From Gloeocapsa sp. DLM2.Bin57 (GTDB taxonomy: Bacteria; Cyanobacteriota; Cyanobacteriia; Cyanobacteriales; Gloeocapsaceae): a stretch of DNA of 64,000 bases. This document shows, piece after piece, positions 1-7,960 of the stretch (positions within the stretch are counted from its first letter, which is position 1; every line of letters starts with the position of its first letter). The stretch lies in NCBI GenBank assembly GCA_007693955.1, contig RECR01000112.1, forward strand, positions 1-64,000, read 5' to 3'. The position numbers and the translations under genes were made by a program. The notes beneath the pieces are model-generated. The model saw only the letters and a list, made by a program, of their open reading frames with translations, was not told the DNA's origin and did not search any database.

Positions 1-75
1 TCTTCCTTGTCTCACCTTCGCCAGAATCTCATTGTCAAAAACCTACACCTGTGAGCTCTCCCCTTCTCCCTCTTC

Positions 76-720
76 TTAAGGAGCGAGTCTCTCTCTTATC
101 CACTCATCCTCTTTAAGTTGATAACGAAGGCGATCGTGTAAACGATTAGGGCGACCTTGCCAAAATTCGATTAGCATAGGTTTAAGCAGAAATCCCCCCC
201 AATGAGGAGGACGTGGGATATCTTGTTCTTGATATTTGATCTCAAGATTGGCTAATTCTTGTTCTAAAACTTCTCGATTAGGAATGACGCTACTTTGATT
301 AGATACCCAAGCGCCTAATTGAGAGCCTCGGGGACGACTAGAGAAATACTCGTCTGACTCTTCTGGTGTAGTTTGAGTTATTGTTCCTTCGATACGGACT
401 TGACGTTCTAATTCTGACCACCAAAATACTAAAGCTGCCTGGGGATTAGCCAGGAGTTGTTGGGCTTTGTCACTGTTATAATTAGTATAGAAGACGAAAC
501 CTCTGTGATCGAAGCCTTTGAGTAAAACCATTCTCGCTACTGGATAACCAGCTGAGTTAGTTGTAGCTAAAGTCATACTATTAGGTTCTAAGATTTCAGC
601 GGCGATCGCCTGAGATAACCACAAGTCAAATAACTCTATCGGGTTAAGGGGGGCTTCGGCTTCCATTAACCCTGCCCGAGTGTAGTTTTGTCGTAAATCA
701 GCTACAGATAACTTATTCAT
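76..720 (-). CDS. pdxH: Pyridoxamine 5'-phosphate oxidase
   Basis: FMN-dependent enzyme that oxidises pyridoxine/pyridoxamine 5'-phosphate to pyridoxal phosphate, the last step and salvage step of vitamin B6 synthesis. The 214-residue length is normal for the family. Recognisable blocks are RMVLLKG (63-69), FYTNYNSDKA (77-86), the FMN/substrate segment around SRPRGSQLGAWVS (128-140), and the C-terminal EFWQGRPNRLHDR (185-197) that holds PLP-contacting arginine and histidine. It is divergent from menF with a 107-bp gap that must hold both promoters. pdxA and dxs of the same pathway lie elsewhere in the window. Confidence 0.95.
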   Translation of the reverse strand: MNKLSVADLRQNYTRAGLMEAEAPLNPIELFDLWLSQAIAAEILEPNSMTLATTNSAGYPVARMVLLKGFDHRGFVFYTNYNSDKAQQLLANPQAALVFWWSELERQVRIEGTITQTTPEESDEYFSSRPRGSQLGAWVSNQSSVIPNREVLEQELANLEIKYQEQDIPRPPHWGGFLLKPMLIEFWQGRPNRLHDRLRYQLKEDEWIRERLAP

Positions 721-827
721 TTTCTGAGTATTTTTGTGCTAAAGTTAAGAAATTACTAATAAACTAAGATAAATTTAATAAATTTTAACATAAACTTTTA
801 CTCAAAGCCTAACAGGTATTTGCTTCA

Positions 828-2228
828 ATGACGCAATTTCGGATTTCTCAATCAATCAATAACTCCTCTCCTGGGTTTCAAGGAGAAGTTAAGGAATTAG
901 AAGGATTGCTCAGGGATATTCAACCTCAACATCATCCGAAAATAATCAGTTTTTCCCAAAGAATAGATAACCTTGATCCTCTCGATTTTTTAGCGACAAT
1001 CTCTCTAACCAAACAGTTATATTTTTATTGGGAAAATCCCCGTCAGTCAGAAGCTATCATCGCTTATGGGACGATTAGATGTTTAAAGTTAAATTCAGCA
1101 GATAGATTTAGGCGATCGCAACAATTTATTAACAACTGTTTAACCGAAATTCTCACAATTGGGGACTTACAACTTCCTGGTAGTGGTCCTCATTTTTTTT
1201 GCAGTTTTAGTTTTTTTGAGCAACAAAGAAAAGAGGCTCAATTTCCTAGTGCAACAATATTTTTACCAGAGATACAAATTTATTGCCAAAAAAATAGTAC
1301 GGTTTTAGTAATCAATACTTTAGCCAAAAACTTAAATAAGATAAACTTGATAATTAGTAAAATTAAAGCTAAAGTCAATACTAAAATAACGATTAATCAT
1401 GAGAAGAAAAACACTTATCTAACTATTCAAGATAAAGATAGAGAATTTAAACAATCAGTCAACTCAGCCTTAACATCAATTGAGCAGAAAAAGTTTAGTA
1501 AAATAGTATTAGCTCACGCTATAGACTTAACAGCATCTCAACCATTTAACCTGATAAAATCCTTACAAAACTTGCGTCAACAACATCCCGATTGTTACTT
1601 ATTTGCCACTAGTAATGGTGAAGATATTCATTTTATAGGAGCAAGTCCTGAAAGACTATTAACTATTAATAATAAACAACTAATCACTGATGCTTTAGCT
1701 GGTTCAGCCCCTAGAGGTAAAACAGTAGAAGAAGACAAACAAATTGGTGAATTACTATTAAATAACGAAAAAGAAAGAAGGGAACATGAAGCAGTAAGAG
1801 AATTTATTCAACAACGCTTGCGTCAATTAGGTTTAGAACCAAAAATTATGCCACTAGAACTACTACAATTAGCTAACATTCAACATTTGTGGACAGCTAT
1901 TTACGCAGAAATTCCCCCCAGACTTCACCCCTTAGACATTGTCGCACAACTGCACCCCACTCCAGCAGTAGCAGGAGTCCCCACAGAAACAGCTTGTCAA
2001 GAAATCAGACGCTATGAATCTTTTGAACGTTCCCTTTATGCAGCCCCCATAGGTTGGCTAGATTACCAAGGTAATAGTAAATTTATCGTGGGGATTCGTT
2101 CGGCTTTAATACAAGGTAATCAAGCTAGATTATACGGTGGAGCAGGGATAGTAGCGGGTTCAACCCCTGACAAAGAGTATGCGGAAGTACAACTTAAGTT
2201 ACAGTCTTTATTAAAGACTTTAGTTTAG
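828..2228 (+). CDS. menF: Isochorismate synthase
   Basis: Converts chorismate to isochorismate, the entry step of phylloquinone (vitamin K1) synthesis for photosystem I. The C-terminal half (about residues 210-460) is the chorismate-binding fold: GASPERLL, ITDALAGSAPRG, the EHEAVREFI helix, LHPTPAVAGVPTE and the terminal RLYGGAGIVAGSTPDKEYAE. The PTPAVAG segment and the EHE motif mark isochorismate synthases of the MenF/EntC type rather than anthranilate synthase. The N-terminal 200 residues are less conserved, as usual. Length (466 aa) fits cyanobacterial MenF. It appears monocistronic; a low-complexity tail follows the stop codon. Confidence 0.92.
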   Translation: MTQFRISQSINNSSPGFQGEVKELEGLLRDIQPQHHPKIISFSQRIDNLDPLDFLATISLTKQLYFYWENPRQSEAIIAYGTIRCLKLNSADRFRRSQQFINNCLTEILTIGDLQLPGSGPHFFCSFSFFEQQRKEAQFPSATIFLPEIQIYCQKNSTVLVINTLAKNLNKINLIISKIKAKVNTKITINHEKKNTYLTIQDKDREFKQSVNSALTSIEQKKFSKIVLAHAIDLTASQPFNLIKSLQNLRQQHPDCYLFATSNGEDIHFIGASPERLLTINNKQLITDALAGSAPRGKTVEEDKQIGELLLNNEKERREHEAVREFIQQRLRQLGLEPKIMPLELLQLANIQHLWTAIYAEIPPRLHPLDIVAQLHPTPAVAGVPTETACQEIRRYESFERSLYAAPIGWLDYQGNSKFIVGIRSALIQGNQARLYGGAGIVAGSTPDKEYAEVQLKLQSLLKTLV

Positions 2229-2244
2229 GATAAGTTAGGTATTA

Positions 2245-2271
2245 GGTGGAACGGTGGAACGGTTGAACGGT
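2245..2271. repeat. Short tandem repeat, GGTRGAAC family
   Basis: Three near-identical 9-bp units of the form GGTGGAAC(G) stand directly after menF. The same unit occurs in reverse orientation at 21192-21213, so this is a dispersed short tandemly repeated sequence and not a local accident. Such short repeats are common in cyanobacterial intergenic DNA and have no assigned function. Confidence 0.6.
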
Positions 2272-2354
2272 GCTATTATTCCTATATAATATGCTCAGAA
2301 GCTCCCACTCTCCCCCTCTCCCACTCTCTTCCCTCAAAGGATAACTTTTGAGTC

Positions 2355-3311
2355 CTAATTTAAGTCTCTATTACTATATAACCATTCCCATTCCTGAGTC
2401 AAACCATTAGTAAGGGAGACTTGAGGTTGATAATTAAGGATTTTTTGCGCTTTAGAAATATCAGCACTGGTATGACGCGCGTCACCCCTAGCGGGAGATA
2501 GATAATTACGGATCAGAGGTTGATTAATAATTTTTTCAATTTGATCGAGTACTTCTGTTAAAACTACCCTACTACCACCACCGATATTAAATACCTCTCC
2601 GACAGCATCTTTAACGTTAGCAGCAGCTAAATTAGCAGCTACGATATCACTAATAAAGGTAAAATCCCGGGTTTGTTGTCCATCTCCATAGACATCAATT
2701 GGTTGAGAATTTAACGCAGCTTTAAAGAACTTGTGAAAAGCCATATCAGGACGTTGACGCGGTCCATAAACGGTAAAATAGCGTAAAGCAGTAACAGGTA
2801 CACCAAAATTTTGCTGATATAACCAACACATTCTCTCTGCAGCTAGTTTAGTAATACCATAAGGTGAGACTGGTTGAGGACATACTGACTCAGGAGTAGG
2901 GAAAGTTTCCGCATTACCATAGACAGAGGATGTAGAAGCAAATACCAGACGTTGAAGAGACTTACTTTCTTTAGCAGCTTCTAGGATAATTTGAGTCGCG
3001 TTAATATTTCTGGTGGTATAGTCAGAGAAGCTTTTACCCCAACTCGCCCTTACTCCCGCTTGTGCAGCTTGATGATACAGATATTCGACTGAGTCTAATA
3101 ACTCCAACCAGTTCAAGTGTAGGATATCTCCCTCAATCAGCTTAAATGAATCATATTTAGTTAAATTACTAACATTTTGGCGTTTAAGTTTGGGGTTATA
3201 ATAATCATTAAAGCTATCAATGCCAATAACTCGTTCTCCTTGATTAAGTAGAGTTTCAGCTAAATTAGAGCCAATAAAACCCGCTACACCAGTTACTAAG
3301 TGAATCGCCAT
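2355..3311 (-). CDS. NAD-dependent sugar-nucleotide epimerase (UDP-glucuronate/UDP-glucose 4-epimerase family)
   Basis: Extended short-chain dehydrogenase/reductase. The Rossmann motif TGVAGFIG is at residues 7-14, the catalytic serine lies in ASTSSVYG (125-132) and the Tyr-Lys pair in YGITK (151-155). Sequence around DARHTSADISKA near the C-terminus is typical of UDP-glucuronate 4-epimerase-like enzymes. The 318-residue length is normal. It is the last gene of a minus-strand run, 39 bp after the hydrolase at 3351-4985, so it may supply an activated sugar for a polysaccharide or glycosylated product. The exact nucleotide-sugar substrate cannot be told from sequence alone. Confidence 0.85.
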   Translation of the reverse strand: MAIHLVTGVAGFIGSNLAETLLNQGERVIGIDSFNDYYNPKLKRQNVSNLTKYDSFKLIEGDILHLNWLELLDSVEYLYHQAAQAGVRASWGKSFSDYTTRNINATQIILEAAKESKSLQRLVFASTSSVYGNAETFPTPESVCPQPVSPYGITKLAAERMCWLYQQNFGVPVTALRYFTVYGPRQRPDMAFHKFFKAALNSQPIDVYGDGQQTRDFTFISDIVAANLAAANVKDAVGEVFNIGGGSRVVLTEVLDQIEKIINQPLIRNYLSPARGDARHTSADISKAQKILNYQPQVSLTNGLTQEWEWLYSNRDLN

Positions 3312-3350
3312 CTAAAATTTATTCCTAAAACTTCCATAATAACAGAAACG

Positions 3351-4985
3351 CTATATTTTTAATCGGTCAATAGTTTCTCTTACCTCATCAGCAGAAGCTT
3401 TAGTAATCAAACTAACTTTAAAGCTCTCATCTTGACTAAGATATTCAGCATAAGCTGACTGTAAATAGGGTCGATAATCCTGATTATTTAACAGATGAAC
3501 CTGAAAAAAAGCTAGAGAAATAGCATTGACATAACTACCAATCAGACTTTGACTTGGGAAACTCAAATGATTAGTCGCGTTAAGTGCTTCTTGAATTCCA
3601 CCATCGAGTTTAGTAAAATTAACGTGAGCTTGTCCTTCAATTAATCCCCAATATTTATCAGCACTACTTAACCAAGTAAAAGGTACAGCTTGTTCAAAAA
3701 TAGGAGGAGCAGCAGGATCTTTTGAACCAGATAAGAAGATAACGGGAATATCGATGTTACTAATACCAGTTTCTCCAAAAATATAGCGATTTACGGGATT
3801 ACCAACTAAAACAGCTTTAACACGATGATCACGAAACTGATAATTTTCTCGGGGTAATTCTAAAGCTTGACATTGTAGCAATAAAGCAACATCTACAGCG
3901 CCATAAAGACGATCACACCCTTGCTGAAGGTAATTAAAATCTATTGTAGCACCAGCTGTAGCTAAGGCAGTATAACCACCAAAAGAATGACCACCTACCC
4001 CTACACTTTCTACATCAAGTTTACCCTGAAATTGTTCTTGATTACGTTGAGTTAATTCATCGATAACAAAGCTAATATCTAAAGGACGATTGATAAACTC
4101 ATCTCTATCAAAGATATCTCTATGGTATCCCTGAAACATTTCTTCTAGATAAATTATATCACTACCAACATGTTGAGGAGCTGCTACTAAATAACCATAG
4201 GATGCTAAATGATTAAGTCCTTCTTCGTAATCTTCTGGACGTGATGATAAACCATGAGAAAAGATAACTACAGGAATTTTTGCGGTAGATACCTCTTGAG
4301 GGAGATAAACATCAACATAAAAACTACGGTTGCGATTGGTATCGGTTAAATTCCAAACTTGTTTTTCTACCTGATATTCACCTTCTTGACGAATATCTCT
4401 TAAACCAGCATAATCAACCACAGGGTTAGTCTCCGCTTCTGTTGATGTCCAAAGTTGCATTTGTTCTACTAATTCTTGTGTAGCTCTAGCAGCTCTTTCT
4501 GTTTCTTCAGCTAATCCCTGGATTAATAATCCTTGTAACTGAAGATTAGTAGGAAATTGTTTGAGGACATTTAATAATGTTAAACCCTCTGGTGCAAAGC
4601 TAGCTTGAACGATCGCTCCTCTTAAAGCGTATCCCCCATTGCTTCCTCCCTCAAGAGTAATCCCTTTTCCTAAACGCATTAGGATAGATTCTCCCATTTT
4701 AGTATTAAAAAAGCGGGAAACTAAAACAGGTTCTAGATCTATTTTTTTAGTTAGTGATTCTTGAAACTCTTGCTGTTGTTCAGGAGTAACTCGATTTAAA
4801 AAGAAGGCTAAATCTGGATTAATTGTCCCATTAACAGCAAAAGCTTCTAAAGATTCTACCTTCACAGAAAACATTAAAGGTGGATAAGATAGCAATATTT
4901 TTTCAGCAGCTTTAAGAGGAATTGAGGTTAGAATAACTAAACAAAAGCTTAATAAACCCAAAATAATCTTCTTGTTTTTTAACAT
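3351..4985 (-). CDS. Exported alpha/beta hydrolase with N-terminal DUF1400 domain
   Basis: Starts with a signal peptide (lysines, then a hydrophobic stretch to about residue 26). Residues 27-150 look like the cyanobacterial DUF1400 domain. The remainder is a dienelactone hydrolase/PAF-acetylhydrolase-like alpha/beta fold: oxyanion loop HGLSS (244-248), nucleophile in GHSFGG (Ser334), likely acid Asp423 in SGSKDPAAP and base His454 in GQAHVNF. A carboxyl-ester or lipid substrate outside the cytoplasm is likely, but unknown. It follows the sulfotransferase gene by only 5 bp and so is probably translated from the same mRNA. Confidence 0.8.
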   Translation of the reverse strand: MLKNKKIILGLLSFCLVILTSIPLKAAEKILLSYPPLMFSVKVESLEAFAVNGTINPDLAFFLNRVTPEQQQEFQESLTKKIDLEPVLVSRFFNTKMGESILMRLGKGITLEGGSNGGYALRGAIVQASFAPEGLTLLNVLKQFPTNLQLQGLLIQGLAEETERAARATQELVEQMQLWTSTEAETNPVVDYAGLRDIRQEGEYQVEKQVWNLTDTNRNRSFYVDVYLPQEVSTAKIPVVIFSHGLSSRPEDYEEGLNHLASYGYLVAAPQHVGSDIIYLEEMFQGYHRDIFDRDEFINRPLDISFVIDELTQRNQEQFQGKLDVESVGVGGHSFGGYTALATAGATIDFNYLQQGCDRLYGAVDVALLLQCQALELPRENYQFRDHRVKAVLVGNPVNRYIFGETGISNIDIPVIFLSGSKDPAAPPIFEQAVPFTWLSSADKYWGLIEGQAHVNFTKLDGGIQEALNATNHLSFPSQSLIGSYVNAISLAFFQVHLLNNQDYRPYLQSAYAEYLSQDESFKVSLITKASADEVRETIDRLKI

Positions 4986-4990
4986 TGCAT

Positions 4991-6130
4991 TTATTTAGTA
5001 AAATTATACTCAGTAAAAACATCTGGCATAAAATCATAAATCGTTTCTTGAGTTAAACCAAATTGTTCTAGAGAATATTTATGTTTACTTTTATATCCTT
5101 GTTGTGCTGCTTGAATTTGGGTTTTAAATTTAGTCAAAGTTTCAGTAGTTAAAGATAGGTCAAATTGACTATAAATCTGCTCAATAACCTCCAGAGTATT
5201 GGTAATTAAATCTTCGTATCTAACCTCTAAAAACCTTTCTGGCTGTTTTTGGCGCAATTTTTGGAAAATTTGCAGTCTTTGACGGTAATAATCAGCGTAT
5301 AGCTTTGCTAGAGCTTTACTACTATCAAAATTGTTGCGTGTTTGGGGAACAAAACTATTCCAGGAAGCATTATACATACTCAAGAGAGAGGGAATCGCTT
5401 GATAAGGATGACGAATAAGGTGAATAACCTTTAAATCTGGTATAGCGTCTAACATGGTTTGCAATCTTCCTGTACAAGTAGTATTTTTAATCAGTAGGGT
5501 TTTATCTCTACCTATTGCGTATAAATGTCTTTGCAAACAATCTAGATAATGAGACATTAATTTTTCGCGGGTTGAAATTGGTAATCTATCTACCCAACCA
5601 GACTCCTCAAGTTCATTAAAAAAGGGAAATAAGAGAGTAATGACTGGGGATAACATCGTAAAGACAAAGAATTGTTCGTCTTCTTCCGCTTCATTTAATT
5701 TAGTAGTGTGAATCGTTTCCCAACCACTAAAACCTTTTTTTTCTAAAGATGTCAGCATATTGGTAAATATCTTTAACTTTTCTAACCTATCCAAAAGCTG
5801 ATAGATGCTGATAGAGGGAAAAATAGTGTGATAGAGTTTAGTATAGGTAAACTGCTCATCCTCACAGAGTAAACGATGTAAAAAAGTTGTACCACTGCGA
5901 GGGTTACCAGTGATATAAATAGGAGCTATAATCGGTTGTTGACGATAAGAAGAATAGGGGATGCTCTCTAATTTACGCACTAGAGAGACAAAAGAATGTA
6001 ACCCTAAAAAAGCACTACTAAAAAGAGTAACGTAGGTAGCGTGGAGAGGGTGGAAATGTTGTCTAGAGAAACTGGTTTTAATCGCTTTCCAGAATAGTTG
6101 CTGGTTTAAATACATACTTGTTAAGCTCAA
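4991..6130 (-). CDS. PAPS-dependent sulfotransferase family protein
   Basis: The 5'-phosphosulfate-binding loop PRSGTTFLHRLL begins at residue 77, and the 3'-phosphate-binding segment VIHLIRHPYQAIPSLLSMY is near residue 235; both are diagnostic of the sulfotransferase fold. The family moves a sulfuryl group from PAPS to a hydroxyl or amine on a sugar, lipid or small molecule. The length (379 aa) suits the bacterial Sulfotransfer_3 type. It lies between the ATP-grasp gene (66 bp upstream) and the DUF1400 hydrolase (5 bp downstream), which suggests a common product. The APS kinase gene cysC, 7 kb away, makes PAPS. An alternative start is Met6. Confidence 0.82.
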   Translation of the reverse strand: MSLTSMYLNQQLFWKAIKTSFSRQHFHPLHATYVTLFSSAFLGLHSFVSLVRKLESIPYSSYRQQPIIAPIYITGNPRSGTTFLHRLLCEDEQFTYTKLYHTIFPSISIYQLLDRLEKLKIFTNMLTSLEKKGFSGWETIHTTKLNEAEEDEQFFVFTMLSPVITLLFPFFNELEESGWVDRLPISTREKLMSHYLDCLQRHLYAIGRDKTLLIKNTTCTGRLQTMLDAIPDLKVIHLIRHPYQAIPSLLSMYNASWNSFVPQTRNNFDSSKALAKLYADYYRQRLQIFQKLRQKQPERFLEVRYEDLITNTLEVIEQIYSQFDLSLTTETLTKFKTQIQAAQQGYKSKHKYSLEQFGLTQETIYDFMPDVFTEYNFTK

Positions 6131-6196
6131 AGAGATTTAATTAACTTTACCCTATCTCTAGCATATTTATGCTTTTCTGAACATCCACCCTGAATA

Positions 6197-7462
6197 TTAA
6201 TTGCTAACTATTCGTAAACCTTTTTGGGCTAATTTTTCCTCAACTAATAACATTTCTTTAGTATCTTCTCCAGCAACTATACCGTAGATATCTGTATAGA
6301 TTTTACCATACTTAACCTTTTCTAAAGCAGATAAGATCAAGAAATCTTTCTTGTCTAATTCTGGTTTTAAGGTAACTAGTATTTCATCTAAAGTACCATT
6401 CATCTGATAATCTCCTGAATATTTAGCTACATTTTTACCCGACTCAAGCAAGCGATGACGTTGTAAACATAAAGGAGTTGAACCATTGACGCGATAATTA
6501 ATATCAATCACGTGTAATCCTCCGTCTTTATCTTCTAAAACATCGCAACCAATCACCCCAAAATAACCTTTTTCATGAGCATAAGCAGATACTTTAGTAA
6601 TAATGGTTGTAAATTTACTCATATCTACTCCTTCATAGTGAATCAATCCTCCAAGGAATTTACCTTCACTAGTTACCATTTGACTAGTTGCACCAATCAA
6701 CGTAACTTGACCAGATTTAGAGACATAAAATTGCACACAATAGTTTTGGACTTCATTCTTAACAAAATCAGAGATAATAATATAGTCTAGTAACTGATTA
6801 TAATAATATTTTTTCATTTCTCGGATACAATAATCTAAATCACTGGCTGATTTAATAATATACGTTCCTTCTCCTGATAATCCATGTGATACCTTAACTA
6901 AATAGGGAAAATTATGAGTAATTTTTATCTCGTCTATTGGAGTTTCATTAACATCATAGATATCGTATTTAGGTGCTTGAACTCCTGTTTCAGCTAAACT
7001 AGTTTTGCTCAATAACTGATAATGAACATCAGGATCTACTGCGTGTTTTTTTGGTAAAAGAGAATCAAAAGGAAACAGAGTGATTAACTTATCATATTTG
7101 GGACTTTGGTTGAGATAATCTAAGTAAATTTTACGCTCTAAGGTTTCGATGTTATTATATTTATAACCAAATTGTTCTTGCCAATAGCTAACTAAGACGT
7201 TACGAGGAGATTTAAAAATAATGCCAGTAATATCATCTCCTAATACAGCCAAATTTTTCCAAGGTTCTTTTTGACAGAGTTTATCATAAGATGCTTTAGT
7301 AGCTTCCTCGCTTCCGTCTTGAATGAAATACTTTTTATAATTAGGATAAATAGCCCAACTAGCCGTAGAAGGATAATTAAGAATAAAACCATAGTTACCG
7401 TCGCTAATATCTTCAGCAAATAAGCTAGAGAAAGAACCTTCTTTAAAATAGGTAAATGACAT
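6197..7462 (-). CDS. ATP-grasp domain protein, substrate unknown
   Basis: A 421-residue protein with an N-terminal region of about 140 residues that I do not recognise, then an ATP-grasp fold: the nucleotide lid VSHGLSGEGT (191-200), GVIGCDV (302-308) and the metal-binding strand DINYRVNGS (320-328), which stands where most family members have an E-x-N-x-R-x-x-G motif. ATP-grasp enzymes join a carboxylate to an amine or thiol through an acyl-phosphate. It heads the run ATP-grasp, sulfotransferase, hydrolase, epimerase and lies downstream of two CphA2-type ATP-grasp genes. An amide-bonded small molecule or peptide product is possible, but this is inference. Confidence 0.75.
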   Translation of the reverse strand: MSFTYFKEGSFSSLFAEDISDGNYGFILNYPSTASWAIYPNYKKYFIQDGSEEATKASYDKLCQKEPWKNLAVLGDDITGIIFKSPRNVLVSYWQEQFGYKYNNIETLERKIYLDYLNQSPKYDKLITLFPFDSLLPKKHAVDPDVHYQLLSKTSLAETGVQAPKYDIYDVNETPIDEIKITHNFPYLVKVSHGLSGEGTYIIKSASDLDYCIREMKKYYYNQLLDYIIISDFVKNEVQNYCVQFYVSKSGQVTLIGATSQMVTSEGKFLGGLIHYEGVDMSKFTTIITKVSAYAHEKGYFGVIGCDVLEDKDGGLHVIDINYRVNGSTPLCLQRHRLLESGKNVAKYSGDYQMNGTLDEILVTLKPELDKKDFLILSALEKVKYGKIYTDIYGIVAGEDTKEMLLVEEKLAQKGLRIVSN

Positions 7463-7563
7463 TTATTTTTCCTCTGAATCTCAATAAGATGATTAATGGC
7501 TGCTATTTTACAGTTGAGAGATCTCAGCAAAAGTTCCTGATGAACATTAGGCTCTTTCGGCAT

Positions 7564-7960
7564 TATGCTATGGATTATTACTTATATACTGAATATTCTG
7601 ACTCGTGAATGCTACTTTATAATACGATTTTAGGTGCGGAATGGTGATAAGCTTTCACTTATCGTTTATAGACACGAGATGCAAAAGAGAAGAAAATGTA
7701 ACTTTAGATACAATTAACCCCATAATGCCGAGAGAGCCGATATATAGCACTACCTACGTGCAAAGCACTCATGCACTCACGCAAAAGTAGATTAGTACTG
7801 GGTTTCATAACTTTAAAATGTTCTAATCTTAACTTGTACTGCTGTAAAAGGTCAACTTCGACTGCTGTAGTATTAGCAGGAAAAGTAGCTGTAATAGGAT
7901 ATGGGCAAATTTAGAGACAATAATAATTCTTCATTCTTCATTCTTTTATTTACCTACTCC
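7564..7960. other. 397-bp intergenic region with a possible decayed reading frame
   Basis: The stretch between the ATP-grasp gene and the first cphA2-like gene has no complete convincing gene. On the minus strand 7910-7704 is open for 68 codons and has protein-like composition, but it lacks ATG, GTG or TTG until an internal Met codon at 7808; translated from there it gives 34 residues. A small hairpin, GATAAG/CTTATC, lies in 7640-7670 and may sit in the leader of the ATP-grasp gene. The part next to 7961 is low-complexity (ATTCTTC repeats). Confidence 0.4.

Noticed and set aside
7240-7563. 107-codon minus-strand ORF as a separate gene
   Set aside because: Most of it overlaps the well-supported ATP-grasp gene in another frame. 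Only the first 33 codons are outside the overlap; noted as a finding, not called as a gene.
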